Part shown: positions 16,524-23,875 of the stretch, piece after piece | Numbering within the stretch: the stretch's first letter is position 1 | How the letters are laid out: each line of letters starts with the position of its first letter | Assembly (NCBI GenBank): GCA_021325255.1 | Contig: JAJPHP010000049.1 | Coordinates: forward strand, 1-40,720 | Length of the DNA stretch: 40,720 nt | From: Nitrososphaerota archaeon | Lineage (GTDB): Archaea; Thermoproteota; Nitrososphaeria; Nitrososphaerales; CADDZS01 | Direction of reading: 5' to 3' | The notes under the pieces: generated by a model | What the model saw: the letters and a program-made list of their open reading frames with translations, nothing else | Database searches by the model: none | Told to the model about the DNA's origin: nothing | Made by a program: the position numbers and the translations under genes

Positions 16524-17051
16524 ATGCAGCTTCACGTCTCGGATATGGCGCCTCCTTTCTCAACGCTCGATGATGAGGGGAAGAAAGTCTCACTGGGAGA
16601 CTATATGGGAAAGACCAATATTGTTCTGTATTTCTATCCCAAGGACTTTACAATGGGATGCACAAAGGAGAGCTGTACTTTCAGAGATAGGTGGGATGAT
16701 ATTCGCGCACTCGGCGCCGTGGTGCTCGGGATAAGTTCTGACGGAGAAGGGTCCCACCGTGAATTCAAGAAAAAGTACTCACTACCTTTCACTCTTCTTA
16801 GCGACCCCGGTCAGGAAATCAGAAATCTTTATGGCGTAAAGGGGCGCTATCTGCCTCTTCCATCCCGCGTCACATTCGTTATCGATAAGGATGGAAAAAT
16901 CAGAGACATCTTCAATTCCCAGCTCAACGTATCAAAGCACGTCGAGAATGCGGTGGAAGTTTTGAAGAAAATTAGGGACGAGGAGCAGCAGCAGAGACAA
17001 ACAGTTCAAGAGCGCTCGGCGATGGCAAACTCTGGAATGAATCACAGTTAG
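16524..17051 (+). CDS. peroxiredoxin, BCP/PrxQ type
   Basis: This 175-aa thiol peroxidase reduces peroxides with a thioredoxin-like donor. The active-site segment FYPKDFTMGCTKESC carries the peroxidatic Cys46 and, five residues later, the PrxQ-type resolving Cys51. Other family features are the N-terminal APPFSTLDDEGKKVSLGDY and PSRVTFVIDKDGKI. The PrxQ core is normally ~150 residues; here a hydrophilic Gln/Glu-rich tail follows. An in-frame ATG at 16479 exists, but a TATA-like TATATG occupies 16476-16481, so transcription should start downstream of it. That favours ATG 16524. A small membrane protein follows by 24 bases and is probably cotranscribed. Confidence 0.9.
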   Translation: MQLHVSDMAPPFSTLDDEGKKVSLGDYMGKTNIVLYFYPKDFTMGCTKESCTFRDRWDDIRALGAVVLGISSDGEGSHREFKKKYSLPFTLLSDPGQEIRNLYGVKGRYLPLPSRVTFVIDKDGKIRDIFNSQLNVSKHVENAVEVLKKIRDEEQQQRQTVQERSAMANSGMNHS

Positions 17052-17075
17052 GCACTACGAATACATCAGGGCTCC

Positions 17076-17366
17076 TTGCAAAGCAAAGATAGAAAACAAC
17101 AGGGGAGAGAAGTTCCAAGCAAGTTGAAGGCACGTACGACACTCCTCCTAATCCTCGGAATCCTCTTGCTCTTGTCCGGTTCAATTTTCACGCTGCAGGG
17201 CCTTGGGATCCTCGGCCCCACAGACGGATTCATGTACAACAGCCAGACATGGGTCTTCCAGGGGAGCGTAGCGGCAGTGATCGGCGCAGTGCTCGTCGTT
17301 CTTGCCCTAGTTCTTGCAATGACGGCGAGGGAAAAATCTGGACAGGCCCCGCAAATAAAGCCGTAG
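17076..17366 (+). CDS. small two-span membrane protein
   Basis: This 96-aa protein (TTG start 24 bases after the peroxiredoxin stop) has a basic N-terminus, then two hydrophobic helices (about residues 22-46 and 62-85) joined by a loop with GPTDGFMYNSQTW, and a basic tail. No enzymatic motif is seen. The probable operon with PrxQ hints at a membrane or redox stress role, but this is only context. Its stop lies nine bases from the end of the convergent CGL gene, so the two transcripts must overlap. Confidence 0.65.
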   Translation: MQSKDRKQQGREVPSKLKARTTLLLILGILLLLSGSIFTLQGLGILGPTDGFMYNSQTWVFQGSVAAVIGAVLVVLALVLAMTAREKSGQAPQIKP

Positions 17367-17375
17367 TACTCCTGC

Positions 17376-18581
17376 TTAGGCGGTCGCTCTCCTTATCGCT
17401 CGGTCGAGGTCCGCAATCAGGTCATCGATGTCTTCCAACCCGACCGAGAGTCTGATCAGGCCATCGGTTATCCCTGCTTCAAGGCGTGCTTTCTTGCTCA
17501 TCGCAGCATGAGTCATCGTGGCAGGATGGGTCACCATCGTCTCAACAGCCCCCAAGTTTTCAGCAAGTGTGATCAATGAGAGGCTGCTCGCAAACTTTAG
17601 TCCTGCTTTTACTCCGCCCTTCAACTCAAAGGCAAGGAGTCCTCCGTGCCCTCCCTTGTGCTGTCTTCTCGCGAGTGAGGCCTGTGGGAAACTGTCGAGA
17701 CCCGGGTAGAGAACCTTCGTAACCTTCGAGTGATTTTGGAGGTACTCTGCGATTGTCTGCGCGTTCTCGCAGTGCTTCTTCATCCTCAGTTCGAGTGTCT
17801 TAAGGCCCCGGAGGGTGAGCCACGCATTGAACGGAGATTGAATCAACCCCATTGCGTTCTGAATGTACTTCAGGTCCTCCAGGTCTTTCTTGCTTCTCGT
17901 TACGATCGCGCCGCCTACGGTGGTGTTGTGCCCCTCGATGAACTTGGTCGTGCTGTGAAGGGTAATGTCCGCCCCGAGGTCAAGCGGCACCTGAAGCACT
18001 GGGCTGAGGAAGGTATTGTCTACCACGAGCTTTGCTTCCCCCTTCACCTTTGCAACTGCTTCAATGTCTGTGAGTTTCAGCGTTGGATTGGCTGGCGTCT
18101 CGATGAAAATCATCTTCGTCCTGTCCGTCAGGGCCTCCGCTACCGCCTCCACGTCGCTCGTATCAACGTAGGAGAACTCGATCCCGAACCTTGAGAGTAT
18201 GTTGTTAGCGAGTCTGGGCGTCCCACCGTACACGACGCTTCCTATGATTGCGTGGTCCCCCTTACTCAGGAGGGAAAAAACCGCAGAGATTGCGGACATG
18301 CCCGTAGAAAAGCAGGCACCGCCAACTCCATTTTCCAAAATGCCTAGGTTCTCCTCGAGAACGCTTACTGTCGGGTTACCCGTACGGGAGTAGGTATACC
18401 CCTTGTGGACTCCGACAGCCTCCTGCGCATAGGTAGTCGTCTGGTAAATCGGGAGCGTCAGTGCGCCAGTCGCAGGATCCGGTCTTTGCGCGGCGTGAAT
18501 TGCCTTTGTGGCAAATCCCAGGCCGTTGCCCGATGCTGGCTTGTTTACTCTTTTCTGTTGTTGTTGCTCGGTCGTGGTCAA
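17376..18581 (-). CDS. cystathionine gamma-lyase/synthase family PLP enzyme
   Basis: This 401-aa fold-type-I PLP enzyme of the Cys/Met metabolism family shows YSRTGNPT (65-72), the STGMSAI cofactor-phosphate segment, VVDNTF with Asp188 contacting the pyridine nitrogen, and LHSTTKFIEGHN with the Schiff-base Lys213. The end is ITDGLIRLSVGLEDIDDLIADL. The family includes gamma-lyase (cystathionine to cysteine) and gamma-synthase (forward path), which sequence alone rarely separates. The immediate upstream partner is a CBS-type enzyme, which favours gamma-lyase in reverse transsulfuration. The start is TTG 18581, followed by a Thr/Gln-rich leader. A 73-base gap after CBS holds a possible own TATA (ATATTAAG near 18622), so it may be both cotranscribed and separately driven. 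Confidence 0.9.
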   Translation of the reverse strand: MTTTEQQQQKRVNKPASGNGLGFATKAIHAAQRPDPATGALTLPIYQTTTYAQEAVGVHKGYTYSRTGNPTVSVLEENLGILENGVGGACFSTGMSAISAVFSLLSKGDHAIIGSVVYGGTPRLANNILSRFGIEFSYVDTSDVEAVAEALTDRTKMIFIETPANPTLKLTDIEAVAKVKGEAKLVVDNTFLSPVLQVPLDLGADITLHSTTKFIEGHNTTVGGAIVTRSKKDLEDLKYIQNAMGLIQSPFNAWLTLRGLKTLELRMKKHCENAQTIAEYLQNHSKVTKVLYPGLDSFPQASLARRQHKGGHGGLLAFELKGGVKAGLKFASSLSLITLAENLGAVETMVTHPATMTHAAMSKKARLEAGITDGLIRLSVGLEDIDDLIADLDRAIRRATA

Positions 18582-18654
18582 CTATTCTTCTTTCGAACCC
18601 CTTTTTTCCCTTCTAAATCGTTCTTAATATCCACATACGCCCCAACTCGATAAA

Positions 18655-19713
18655 TCATCCTACTACCTTGGCCGATTTCCCTACAATCTCAAGCAGCCTT
18701 GGATCTGGGGTAGTCTTGTCCTCCGGGTCGAGTAATCCATTTTTGATCAGCCACTCATCGTTGTACACGGTCGAGAGATATCTTTCTCCAGTGTCAGGAA
18801 GTATGACGACGACGTTCTCCTCGGGAGAGTTGTATCTTGAAGCAACCTCGATTGCCGCAAATACTGCTGCACCCGAAGAGCCCCCGCAAAGCACGCCCTC
18901 AAGTCTTGCAAGTTTCCTGGCCGTCAGAAACGCGTTTCTGTCCGAGACGCGTACCCACTCGTCTACGACGCCTGGCCATAGAGTCGTTGGGATGAAATCA
19001 TAGCCAATCCCCTCGACTTTATACGGCGCATCCTTTCCGCCGGAAAGCACGGAGCCTTCCGGATCGACTCCGACAATTTTGATGCCCGGTGAGCGTTTTT
19101 TCAGCTGGGTTCCGGTCCCGCTTATCGTACCTCCCGTCCCCGCGCCGGCGACAAGAGCAGTTATCTTTCTTCCGTTCATCTGCTCAAAGATCTCGTTCCC
19201 TGTCTTGATATGCGACCTCGCATTTGCCTGGTTGTTTGTCTGATCTAGAAAGACAGCGTCCGGAAGTTCCCTGGCGATGCGCTTTGCTACCTCTATGTAG
19301 CTTCCGGGATCAGCGTGGGGCAGGTTTGGAGTAATTATTACTTCAGCGCCGTAGGCTCTGAGGAGTGTTTTCTTTTCTACACTCATCTTTTCAGGTATCG
19401 TGATTACGAGCCTGTATCCTCTAGAAGCGCAGAGTAGTGCAAGCCCGATGCCAGTGTTGCCCGACGACGCTTCAACGACCGTGCTGACTCCTGGTTTCAA
19501 CCGGCCGCTCCTCTCGGCGTCCTCAATCATCGCTAGAGCGCACCTGTCCTTCACGCTTCCTCCAGGGTTTGCAAACTCTAGTTTTGCAAACACAGATGCT
19601 TTTACTTGTGGAGGAATCACTCTTGAGAGTTTGATCAACGGCGTGTTTCCAATCTGTCCTGAAAGGGTCAATCTCTCAGGTAACTCATTCTGCTGTTGAT
19701 ATTGCGAGCTCAA
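18655..19713 (-). CDS. cystathionine beta-synthase (core only) / cysteine synthase family
   Basis: This 352-aa fold-type-II PLP enzyme has NPGGSVKDR with Schiff-base Lys55, EASSGNTGIG (81-90) binding substrate, GTGGT (192-196) binding the phosphate, and EGIGYDFIPT (234-243). The last element, together with the GVDPEGS and GLLDPE regions, resembles eukaryotic cystathionine beta-synthase more than bacterial CysK. CBS condenses serine and homocysteine to cystathionine. There is no C-terminal regulatory Bateman pair and no heme N-terminus. The gamma-lyase family gene follows, forming a reverse-transsulfuration pair. The start is TTG 19713 behind a ~70-base leader, and a palindrome lies at the inferred transcription start. 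O-acetylserine sulfhydrylase activity remains possible. Confidence 0.9.
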   Translation of the reverse strand: MSSQYQQQNELPERLTLSGQIGNTPLIKLSRVIPPQVKASVFAKLEFANPGGSVKDRCALAMIEDAERSGRLKPGVSTVVEASSGNTGIGLALLCASRGYRLVITIPEKMSVEKKTLLRAYGAEVIITPNLPHADPGSYIEVAKRIARELPDAVFLDQTNNQANARSHIKTGNEIFEQMNGRKITALVAGAGTGGTISGTGTQLKKRSPGIKIVGVDPEGSVLSGGKDAPYKVEGIGYDFIPTTLWPGVVDEWVRVSDRNAFLTARKLARLEGVLCGGSSGAAVFAAIEVASRYNSPEENVVVILPDTGERYLSTVYNDEWLIKNGLLDPEDKTTPDPRLLEIVGKSAKVVG

Positions 19714-19774
19714 TTTTACGGTAACGTCTCTTCCTACTTTGCGGAAGAGTTCGCTTCGCTGGCGACTAGTTGAA

Positions 19775-19817
19775 GAATATTGAAAGCAATATTCCTAAAC
19801 GAATAGCTCATATAAAC
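19775..19817 (-). promoter_or_regulatory. TATA box and palindromic operator candidate before the CBS gene
   Basis: GTTTATATGA (minus strand, 19808-19817) is a good TATA box. Twenty-five to thirty bases downstream of its centre, where transcription should begin, lies a perfect 8-base inverted repeat GAATATTG-AAAG-CAATATTC (19775-19794). This geometry suits a repressor site controlling the CBS-CGL pair. The same TATA 10-mer precedes homoserine dehydrogenase. Confidence 0.55.
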
Positions 19818-19832
19818 TGCATATTCCTGTGA

Positions 19833-20765
19833 TCAGATAAGCGTTCCGCTAGCGATTATTCGCGCGTTTCCACCGACCTGAACGTGAATTTTCTTCTTTT
19901 CAGTGCGGTCCCGTATAGCTTTCAGGAGAAGCATCGAAGGCCTTCCTATTTCGTACCCCTGCTCGACTCTTATTATATTCTTCAGAACATCGCTCTTGAA
20001 GTAACGGTTCTTCATTAGATAACCGGCCAGGCATCCGTTCGCGCTTCCAGTTGCCGGATCTTCTGAGACTCCATAGGATTCAGCAAAGAAGCGGGCGTTC
20101 AGGTGATTGCGGTGGTTGTATGTCTCCGAAGAGAAGATTAGAATCCCCTTTGCCTCTCTATCCTTCACATAATCAAAGTATGCAGACTGGTTCACCCTCG
20201 CGCGCCTAACTGCCTTCAAACTCTTTAGAGGAATTATCGTAGTTGGCAATCCAGTCGAGACGTCTTCGACTGGAAATCTTCGATCAAACAAATCTTCGCC
20301 AATTCCTAGTACTGTGGCAAGATCTCGAATCGAGTGGGAGCCATCGCCCTTGAAGGAAGGGTCCTTCTGCCTCATCCAGAGCTCGCGTACGACTCTGCCT
20401 TCCTTGTAAAAGATCGAGACAGGTATCTGCCCTATTCTGAGATTTAGGTAAAGGGAACCTATGGCTCTCTTGATTGTCTCCTGCTGTATTACAAGTGCCG
20501 TGCCCAGCGTTGGATGACCTGCAAAAGGTAGCTCAGTGCCCGGCGTGAAAATTCTGACATCGAATCCGTTCCCCCGCTTTTCATCTGAGAGAATGAAACT
20601 CGTCTCCGAGAAGTGCATCTCTCTCGCTATGCTTTGCTTTTGTGATTGGCTCAAAGAGCGGGCATTGCGCACAACGGCGAGCTGGTTTCCCGTGTATTTT
20701 TTCCCGCCTTCGGTGAAAACATCAACAATGTAGAAAGGAAAAGAGTCGTCCAGTGTCTCTGGCAT
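19833..20765 (-). CDS. PhzF-family isomerase-like protein
   Basis: This 310-aa protein of the PhzF / diaminopimelate-epimerase fold has the PhzF hallmarks: IVDVFTEGGKKYTGNQLAVV at the N-terminus, FSETSFI with the catalytic Glu54, IFTPGTELPFAGHPTLGTA, and EDPATGSANGCLAGYL near the C-terminal half. Most archaeal members are not in phenazine clusters and their substrates are unknown; some act as isomerases of small acids. The frame opens 16 codons earlier, but TATA-like AGTATATTG at 20811-20819 places the transcript start inside that extension, so ATG 20765 is preferred. It ends about 120 bases before the CBS gene on the same strand, but CBS has its own promoter. Confidence 0.85.
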   Translation of the reverse strand: MPETLDDSFPFYIVDVFTEGGKKYTGNQLAVVRNARSLSQSQKQSIAREMHFSETSFILSDEKRGNGFDVRIFTPGTELPFAGHPTLGTALVIQQETIKRAIGSLYLNLRIGQIPVSIFYKEGRVVRELWMRQKDPSFKGDGSHSIRDLATVLGIGEDLFDRRFPVEDVSTGLPTTIIPLKSLKAVRRARVNQSAYFDYVKDREAKGILIFSSETYNHRNHLNARFFAESYGVSEDPATGSANGCLAGYLMKNRYFKSDVLKNIIRVEQGYEIGRPSMLLLKAIRDRTEKKKIHVQVGGNARIIASGTLI

Positions 20766-20922
20766 CTTTGAGGATCTCCAAGAATGAACCACCCTCTTTC
20801 TCACCTGTATCAATATACTATTCTATTTTTTTCCCTCACCATTTGCACTTTCTCCCTTTTTTGATCCTTGTGTACACAGAGAAGGAATGCTGGTAGCTTT
20901 CAATCCATCACGTTGGCAGCTC

Positions 20923-20932
20923 GTTTATATGA
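20923..20932 (+). promoter_or_regulatory. TATA box of homoserine dehydrogenase
   Basis: GTTTATATGA is centred about 41 bases before the TTG start at 20969, giving a leader of about 15 bases. The identical 10-mer serves the CBS gene on the other strand. Confidence 0.45.
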
Positions 20933-20968
20933 AATGCAGCATCAACCATCTTCTGATCTCTCAGCTAA

Positions 20969-22021
20969 TTGCGTAACGAAAGAAGAATTGGAGTGGACAT
21001 AGTTGGCTTTGGCCCAATCGGAAGAAAACTCGCCGAGATTTTGGCTTCGGACGACCGGCTGAGACGAAGCTTCAGAGTCTCGTCCATCTCAGACAGCTCT
21101 GGATTTTTCGCTCCAAGAAATGCCTCAGATGTGCTAATGGCAGTCAAATCAAAGGAATCTGGCAGGAAAATTTCTGAGATCAAAGGTGCCCTACCTGGTC
21201 GTGACAAAACTTCACCTGGGGCTTCAGATGCAAATGTGCTTTTTGACGTCACGAACAGCGATTACTCAAAGCCGGACGAAGCAAGGGACAGAGCATATTC
21301 TGCTTTGCGTTCCGGGAGACACCTGATTAGCGCAAACAAGGTCGCGCTCTCGTATTACTTTCCAGAAATTCTCGACTACGCGCGAAGAAAGGGCCTCGAG
21401 GTTGGATACGGCGCCACAATCTGTGGCGGAAGAAACGCAATAGTTATCGCAAAGAATATTGGAGGTGAAGAAGAGATCATTGAGGCCGGAGCTGTGCTCA
21501 ACGCTTCAACGACGCTAATTCTATCAAGTCTCGAGGAGAATGCCTCGCTTACCTTCGAAGCAGCGTGCGAAATTGCGGCAAAAACTGGAGTGCTCGAAAG
21601 TGAGTGGAGCATCGACCTCGACGGCATAGATGCCGCCGCAAAGACCGCCATACTCTCAAACGTGCTCTTTCCAATGTCAAAGGCCACCTTTCCCAAAGTC
21701 AAACGAGAGGGAATCCGAAGCGAAAGCGTGAGGGCTCTGTTACGTTCTCAGCGGCAGGGAACTGAAGGTCGTGTAAGACCTGGCGTCGTAAGGTTAGTTT
21801 CTGAAATCACCCCCCAGAAATGTTCCGTATCTCCTCACATGGTAAATAGAAGCTCAGCGCTCGCGGTCGAGGGCCGCTTCAACGCGGTGTCCTTTCAAAC
21901 AAAGAGCCTTGGAGAAATATCCGTAAAGAATCTGGGAGGTGGAGTCGACTTAACCGCTTCTGTCCTAATTTCAGATCTGAAGAGAATAGCCAGTAGAGTT
22001 AGCAAAAATTCTCTGCAATGA
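20969..22021 (+). CDS. homoserine dehydrogenase
   Basis: This 350-aa protein reduces aspartate semialdehyde to homoserine with NAD(P)H, the branch point to threonine and methionine. The N-terminal Rossmann motif is VDIVGFGPIGRKLAEIL (GxGxxG, residues 13-18). Other family features are RHLISANKVAL with Lys124, GATICGGRN, and LESEWSIDLDGIDAAAKTAIL, which contains the catalytic-region Glu210, Asp221 and Lys225. There is no ACT regulatory domain or fused aspartokinase, so it is the short monofunctional form. The start is TTG 20969, supported by TATA spacing. It is divergent from the PhzF-CBS-CGL block, which consumes products of this pathway. Confidence 0.88.
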   Translation: MRNERRIGVDIVGFGPIGRKLAEILASDDRLRRSFRVSSISDSSGFFAPRNASDVLMAVKSKESGRKISEIKGALPGRDKTSPGASDANVLFDVTNSDYSKPDEARDRAYSALRSGRHLISANKVALSYYFPEILDYARRKGLEVGYGATICGGRNAIVIAKNIGGEEEIIEAGAVLNASTTLILSSLEENASLTFEAACEIAAKTGVLESEWSIDLDGIDAAAKTAILSNVLFPMSKATFPKVKREGIRSESVRALLRSQRQGTEGRVRPGVVRLVSEITPQKCSVSPHMVNRSSALAVEGRFNAVSFQTKSLGEISVKNLGGGVDLTASVLISDLKRIASRVSKNSLQ

Positions 22022-22094
22022 AGGGAGACTCACTGCAGTGGTCTCTTTCCTTTCATAGGAAGGAGGTTACTGTTAGGATTGCCAGGATTGTATT

Positions 22095-22241
22095 CTATCG
22101 AGAGTATTTTTGCGGATCGGCATCGAACTTTTTCTTGCAGCCAGCGGAACAAAAGTAGAACTTCTTCCCACCGTGCTCTGAAGTGAACTTGGCGCTGCCT
22201 TCATCAACTTTCATCTTGCATATTGGATCGATGGCTGTCAA
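22095..22241 (-). CDS. 48-aa YHS/TRASH-domain metal-binding protein
   Basis: A short ORF (TTG start at 22241, in-frame TAG two codons upstream, TAG stop at 22095) encodes 48 residues that are almost exactly one YHS domain. It has DPICKMKVDEGSA near the N-terminus, KKFYFCSAGCKKKF in the middle, and DADPQKYSR at the end. Cys8, Cys31 and Cys35 are the expected metal ligands. Such domains bind copper or other heavy metals and are often fused to, or encoded beside, copper P-type ATPases. A decayed ATPase fragment of that kind lies immediately upstream on the same strand. The intact domain next to a ruined partner suggests it has been kept, or lost last. Confidence 0.75.
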   Translation of the reverse strand: MTAIDPICKMKVDEGSAKFTSEHGGKKFYFCSAGCKKKFDADPQKYSR

Positions 22242-22307
22242 ACTCTAGCTAGCCTCTAGGATCGTGTATTGCCTCGAGAATGAATGTAAGCATTTTGTAA
22301 ATGGAAT

Positions 22308-22524
22308 GCCTAGAAGATGTTCTGCTTGACTTTGTACTCTTTGAAGCAGTATCCCAGCGACGACATCTCTCATGAGTATCAGCCCGCTATCTCGATGCCG
22401 ATCTCTAATCCTGAGATGATTGCTATTCCTTCATCTGCCTGTGTCAGGGTAGGCGCGGCGTTGACACTATATCCCACTATTGAGACCCAGTGCCGCTGCT
22501 TTTGGTGAAGTCCCTTGATGACCT
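22308..22524 (-). pseudogene. remnant of a heavy-metal (copper) P-type ATPase C-terminal region
   Basis: The minus strand encodes EVIKGLHQ, then IVGYSVNAAPTLTQADEGIAI followed by SGLEIGIEIAG and a stop. After a frame change, ILMRDVVAGILLQ follows. This lines up with the hinge region of copper ATPases ([29 protein letters not shown], then LMRDDLRDVV in the standard family). The essential GDGxNDxP motif has become GYSVNAAP, so the catalytic Asp residues are lost. There are an internal stop and a frameshift, and the rest of the ATPase is missing. It begins at the stop codon of the DUF72 gene, so DUF72 or a rearrangement has replaced the front of the ATPase. This is clear gene decay. Confidence 0.7.
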
Positions 22525-23547
22525 CTAGGTTAGCTTTTGCTCTGAGCTCGAGACTTTGAGATGCGAGCTAAGTAGGTCTATTACTTCGTCGGATGATCTG
22601 AATTTCTTTGAATCAGGAAGACGTTCCAAGAATTCCCCCACGTGGACTCTCCTTCCAGACCGCAGGTCAAAAGTCCTCCAGCCGGCTTGAGCCTTGAGGG
22701 TTTCCTTTGTGGCCGGATACTCCACATTTGCAAGTGCGAGGGTACGCTTGAATGATTCCAGGCCGACTGGCGCTCTGGTCGCCGTGTCGCTCCTGCCTCG
22801 ACTCTCTCCCGCCATCATACTCTTCATTCGCGAAGCATCTTCGTACATCGTAATGTTGTGGAATGTTACGTACCTTTTCTTTGCAGGAGTTTGCTCCACC
22901 CTCTTTTCGATTTTCTTCAGCTCGTCTGTGTCAAAACTCCAACTCGTGCGGTTGCCTGGACCGAATACTCTCGAGTAAGCTATTCCGGAATCCTTGGATG
23001 TTCCAAGCGGGGTTTCGTTGTTCCTGCTTGGATCCGAGGTCGGTATGATATCGTATTCTTCAAAGAAAGATTTCACCTGCTCCGATTCTTGAGATTTTGA
23101 ATTGCGAATCTCAAATGCAAAGTCTGGGATGCCATTCTTCTTGTGCGAGGCTACCGAGCAAAAGAAATCTCTCCAGTCCCGGATCACCTCACTCGTCACA
23201 CGCAAGGAAGCGGGAAACTGAAAGTGCAGGACTTTGGCGTCGAGTTCATCGCATATGTCCAGCATCTTATCAAAGAGTTTGAAATTCTCATCTGTGGGTT
23301 GTAGGTGGTTTTCATGAGTCAGTACTCGATTGGCCCTAACTGTGAACTCGAAACTCGTATCGGGAACCTCCCGTCTCCAAGATCTGACTTCCTTGATCTC
23401 TGGTAGTTTGTAGTATGTCGAGTTGACCTCAACAAAATCGTAAAGCTTAGAGCAGACCCCGAGTTTGCTTACATTCCTTATCGGAAGATACGCCCATCCC
23501 CCTACGCCAATGAGAGTACCTCCGAGTTTGCCCTCAGTGTCCGTCAC
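22525..23547 (-). CDS. DUF72 (YecE-like) family protein
   Basis: This 340-aa protein has the DUF72 TIM-barrel-like fold. It opens with GVGGWAYLP, then YDFVEVNSTYYKLPEIKEVRSW, FEFTVRANRVLTH, DKMLDICDELDAKVLHFQFPASL, the DFAFEIRN segment, YVTFHNITMYEDASRM and a C-terminal extension of ~70 residues. The biochemical role of DUF72 is not established; a nuclease or carbohydrate role has been suggested from its fold. The start is GTG 23547, and a strong TATA (GATATATTTC, 23602-23611) lies about 58 bases upstream, implying a leader of ~30 bases. It ends at the beginning of the ATPase remnant. Confidence 0.85.
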   Translation of the reverse strand: MTDTEGKLGGTLIGVGGWAYLPIRNVSKLGVCSKLYDFVEVNSTYYKLPEIKEVRSWRREVPDTSFEFTVRANRVLTHENHLQPTDENFKLFDKMLDICDELDAKVLHFQFPASLRVTSEVIRDWRDFFCSVASHKKNGIPDFAFEIRNSKSQESEQVKSFFEEYDIIPTSDPSRNNETPLGTSKDSGIAYSRVFGPGNRTSWSFDTDELKKIEKRVEQTPAKKRYVTFHNITMYEDASRMKSMMAGESRGRSDTATRAPVGLESFKRTLALANVEYPATKETLKAQAGWRTFDLRSGRRVHVGEFLERLPDSKKFRSSDEVIDLLSSHLKVSSSEQKLT

Positions 23548-23875
23548 ACCGACTCTTTCTCCTGTTTCTTCATCTCGCTGCTCTTCAAATTATTTTGATG
23601 GAAATATATCTAACATTGACATTGCACCACAGCGTACTCTTACTTAGAGAAGTTAGGGTACCATATTCTACATACTCTTTTTGCCCTCACACGTACATCA
23701 AATTTTTTTGGTGTTGTGAATTGCAACTATCAGCGAGCGTTTGACCTTTAGTTATCTAGACGGGACTGTTGCACCTGTCGACGGCATGCTCGTCCTAACG
23801 ATTGGATCAGTTTGGCAGCTATTAGTAGTAGAACATCGCCAAACCTAGTTAAAAAGTAGGTTAAGACAACAAGAG
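23548..23875. other. intergenic region with DUF72 promoter
   Basis: The region holds the DUF72 TATA box (23602-23611). Near its right end is a short hairpin AACCTA (23842-23847) / TAGGTT (23857-23862), 14 bases past the end of the minus-strand dehydrogenase gene, which may help terminate it. Otherwise I see no gene or repeat. Confidence 0.35.
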
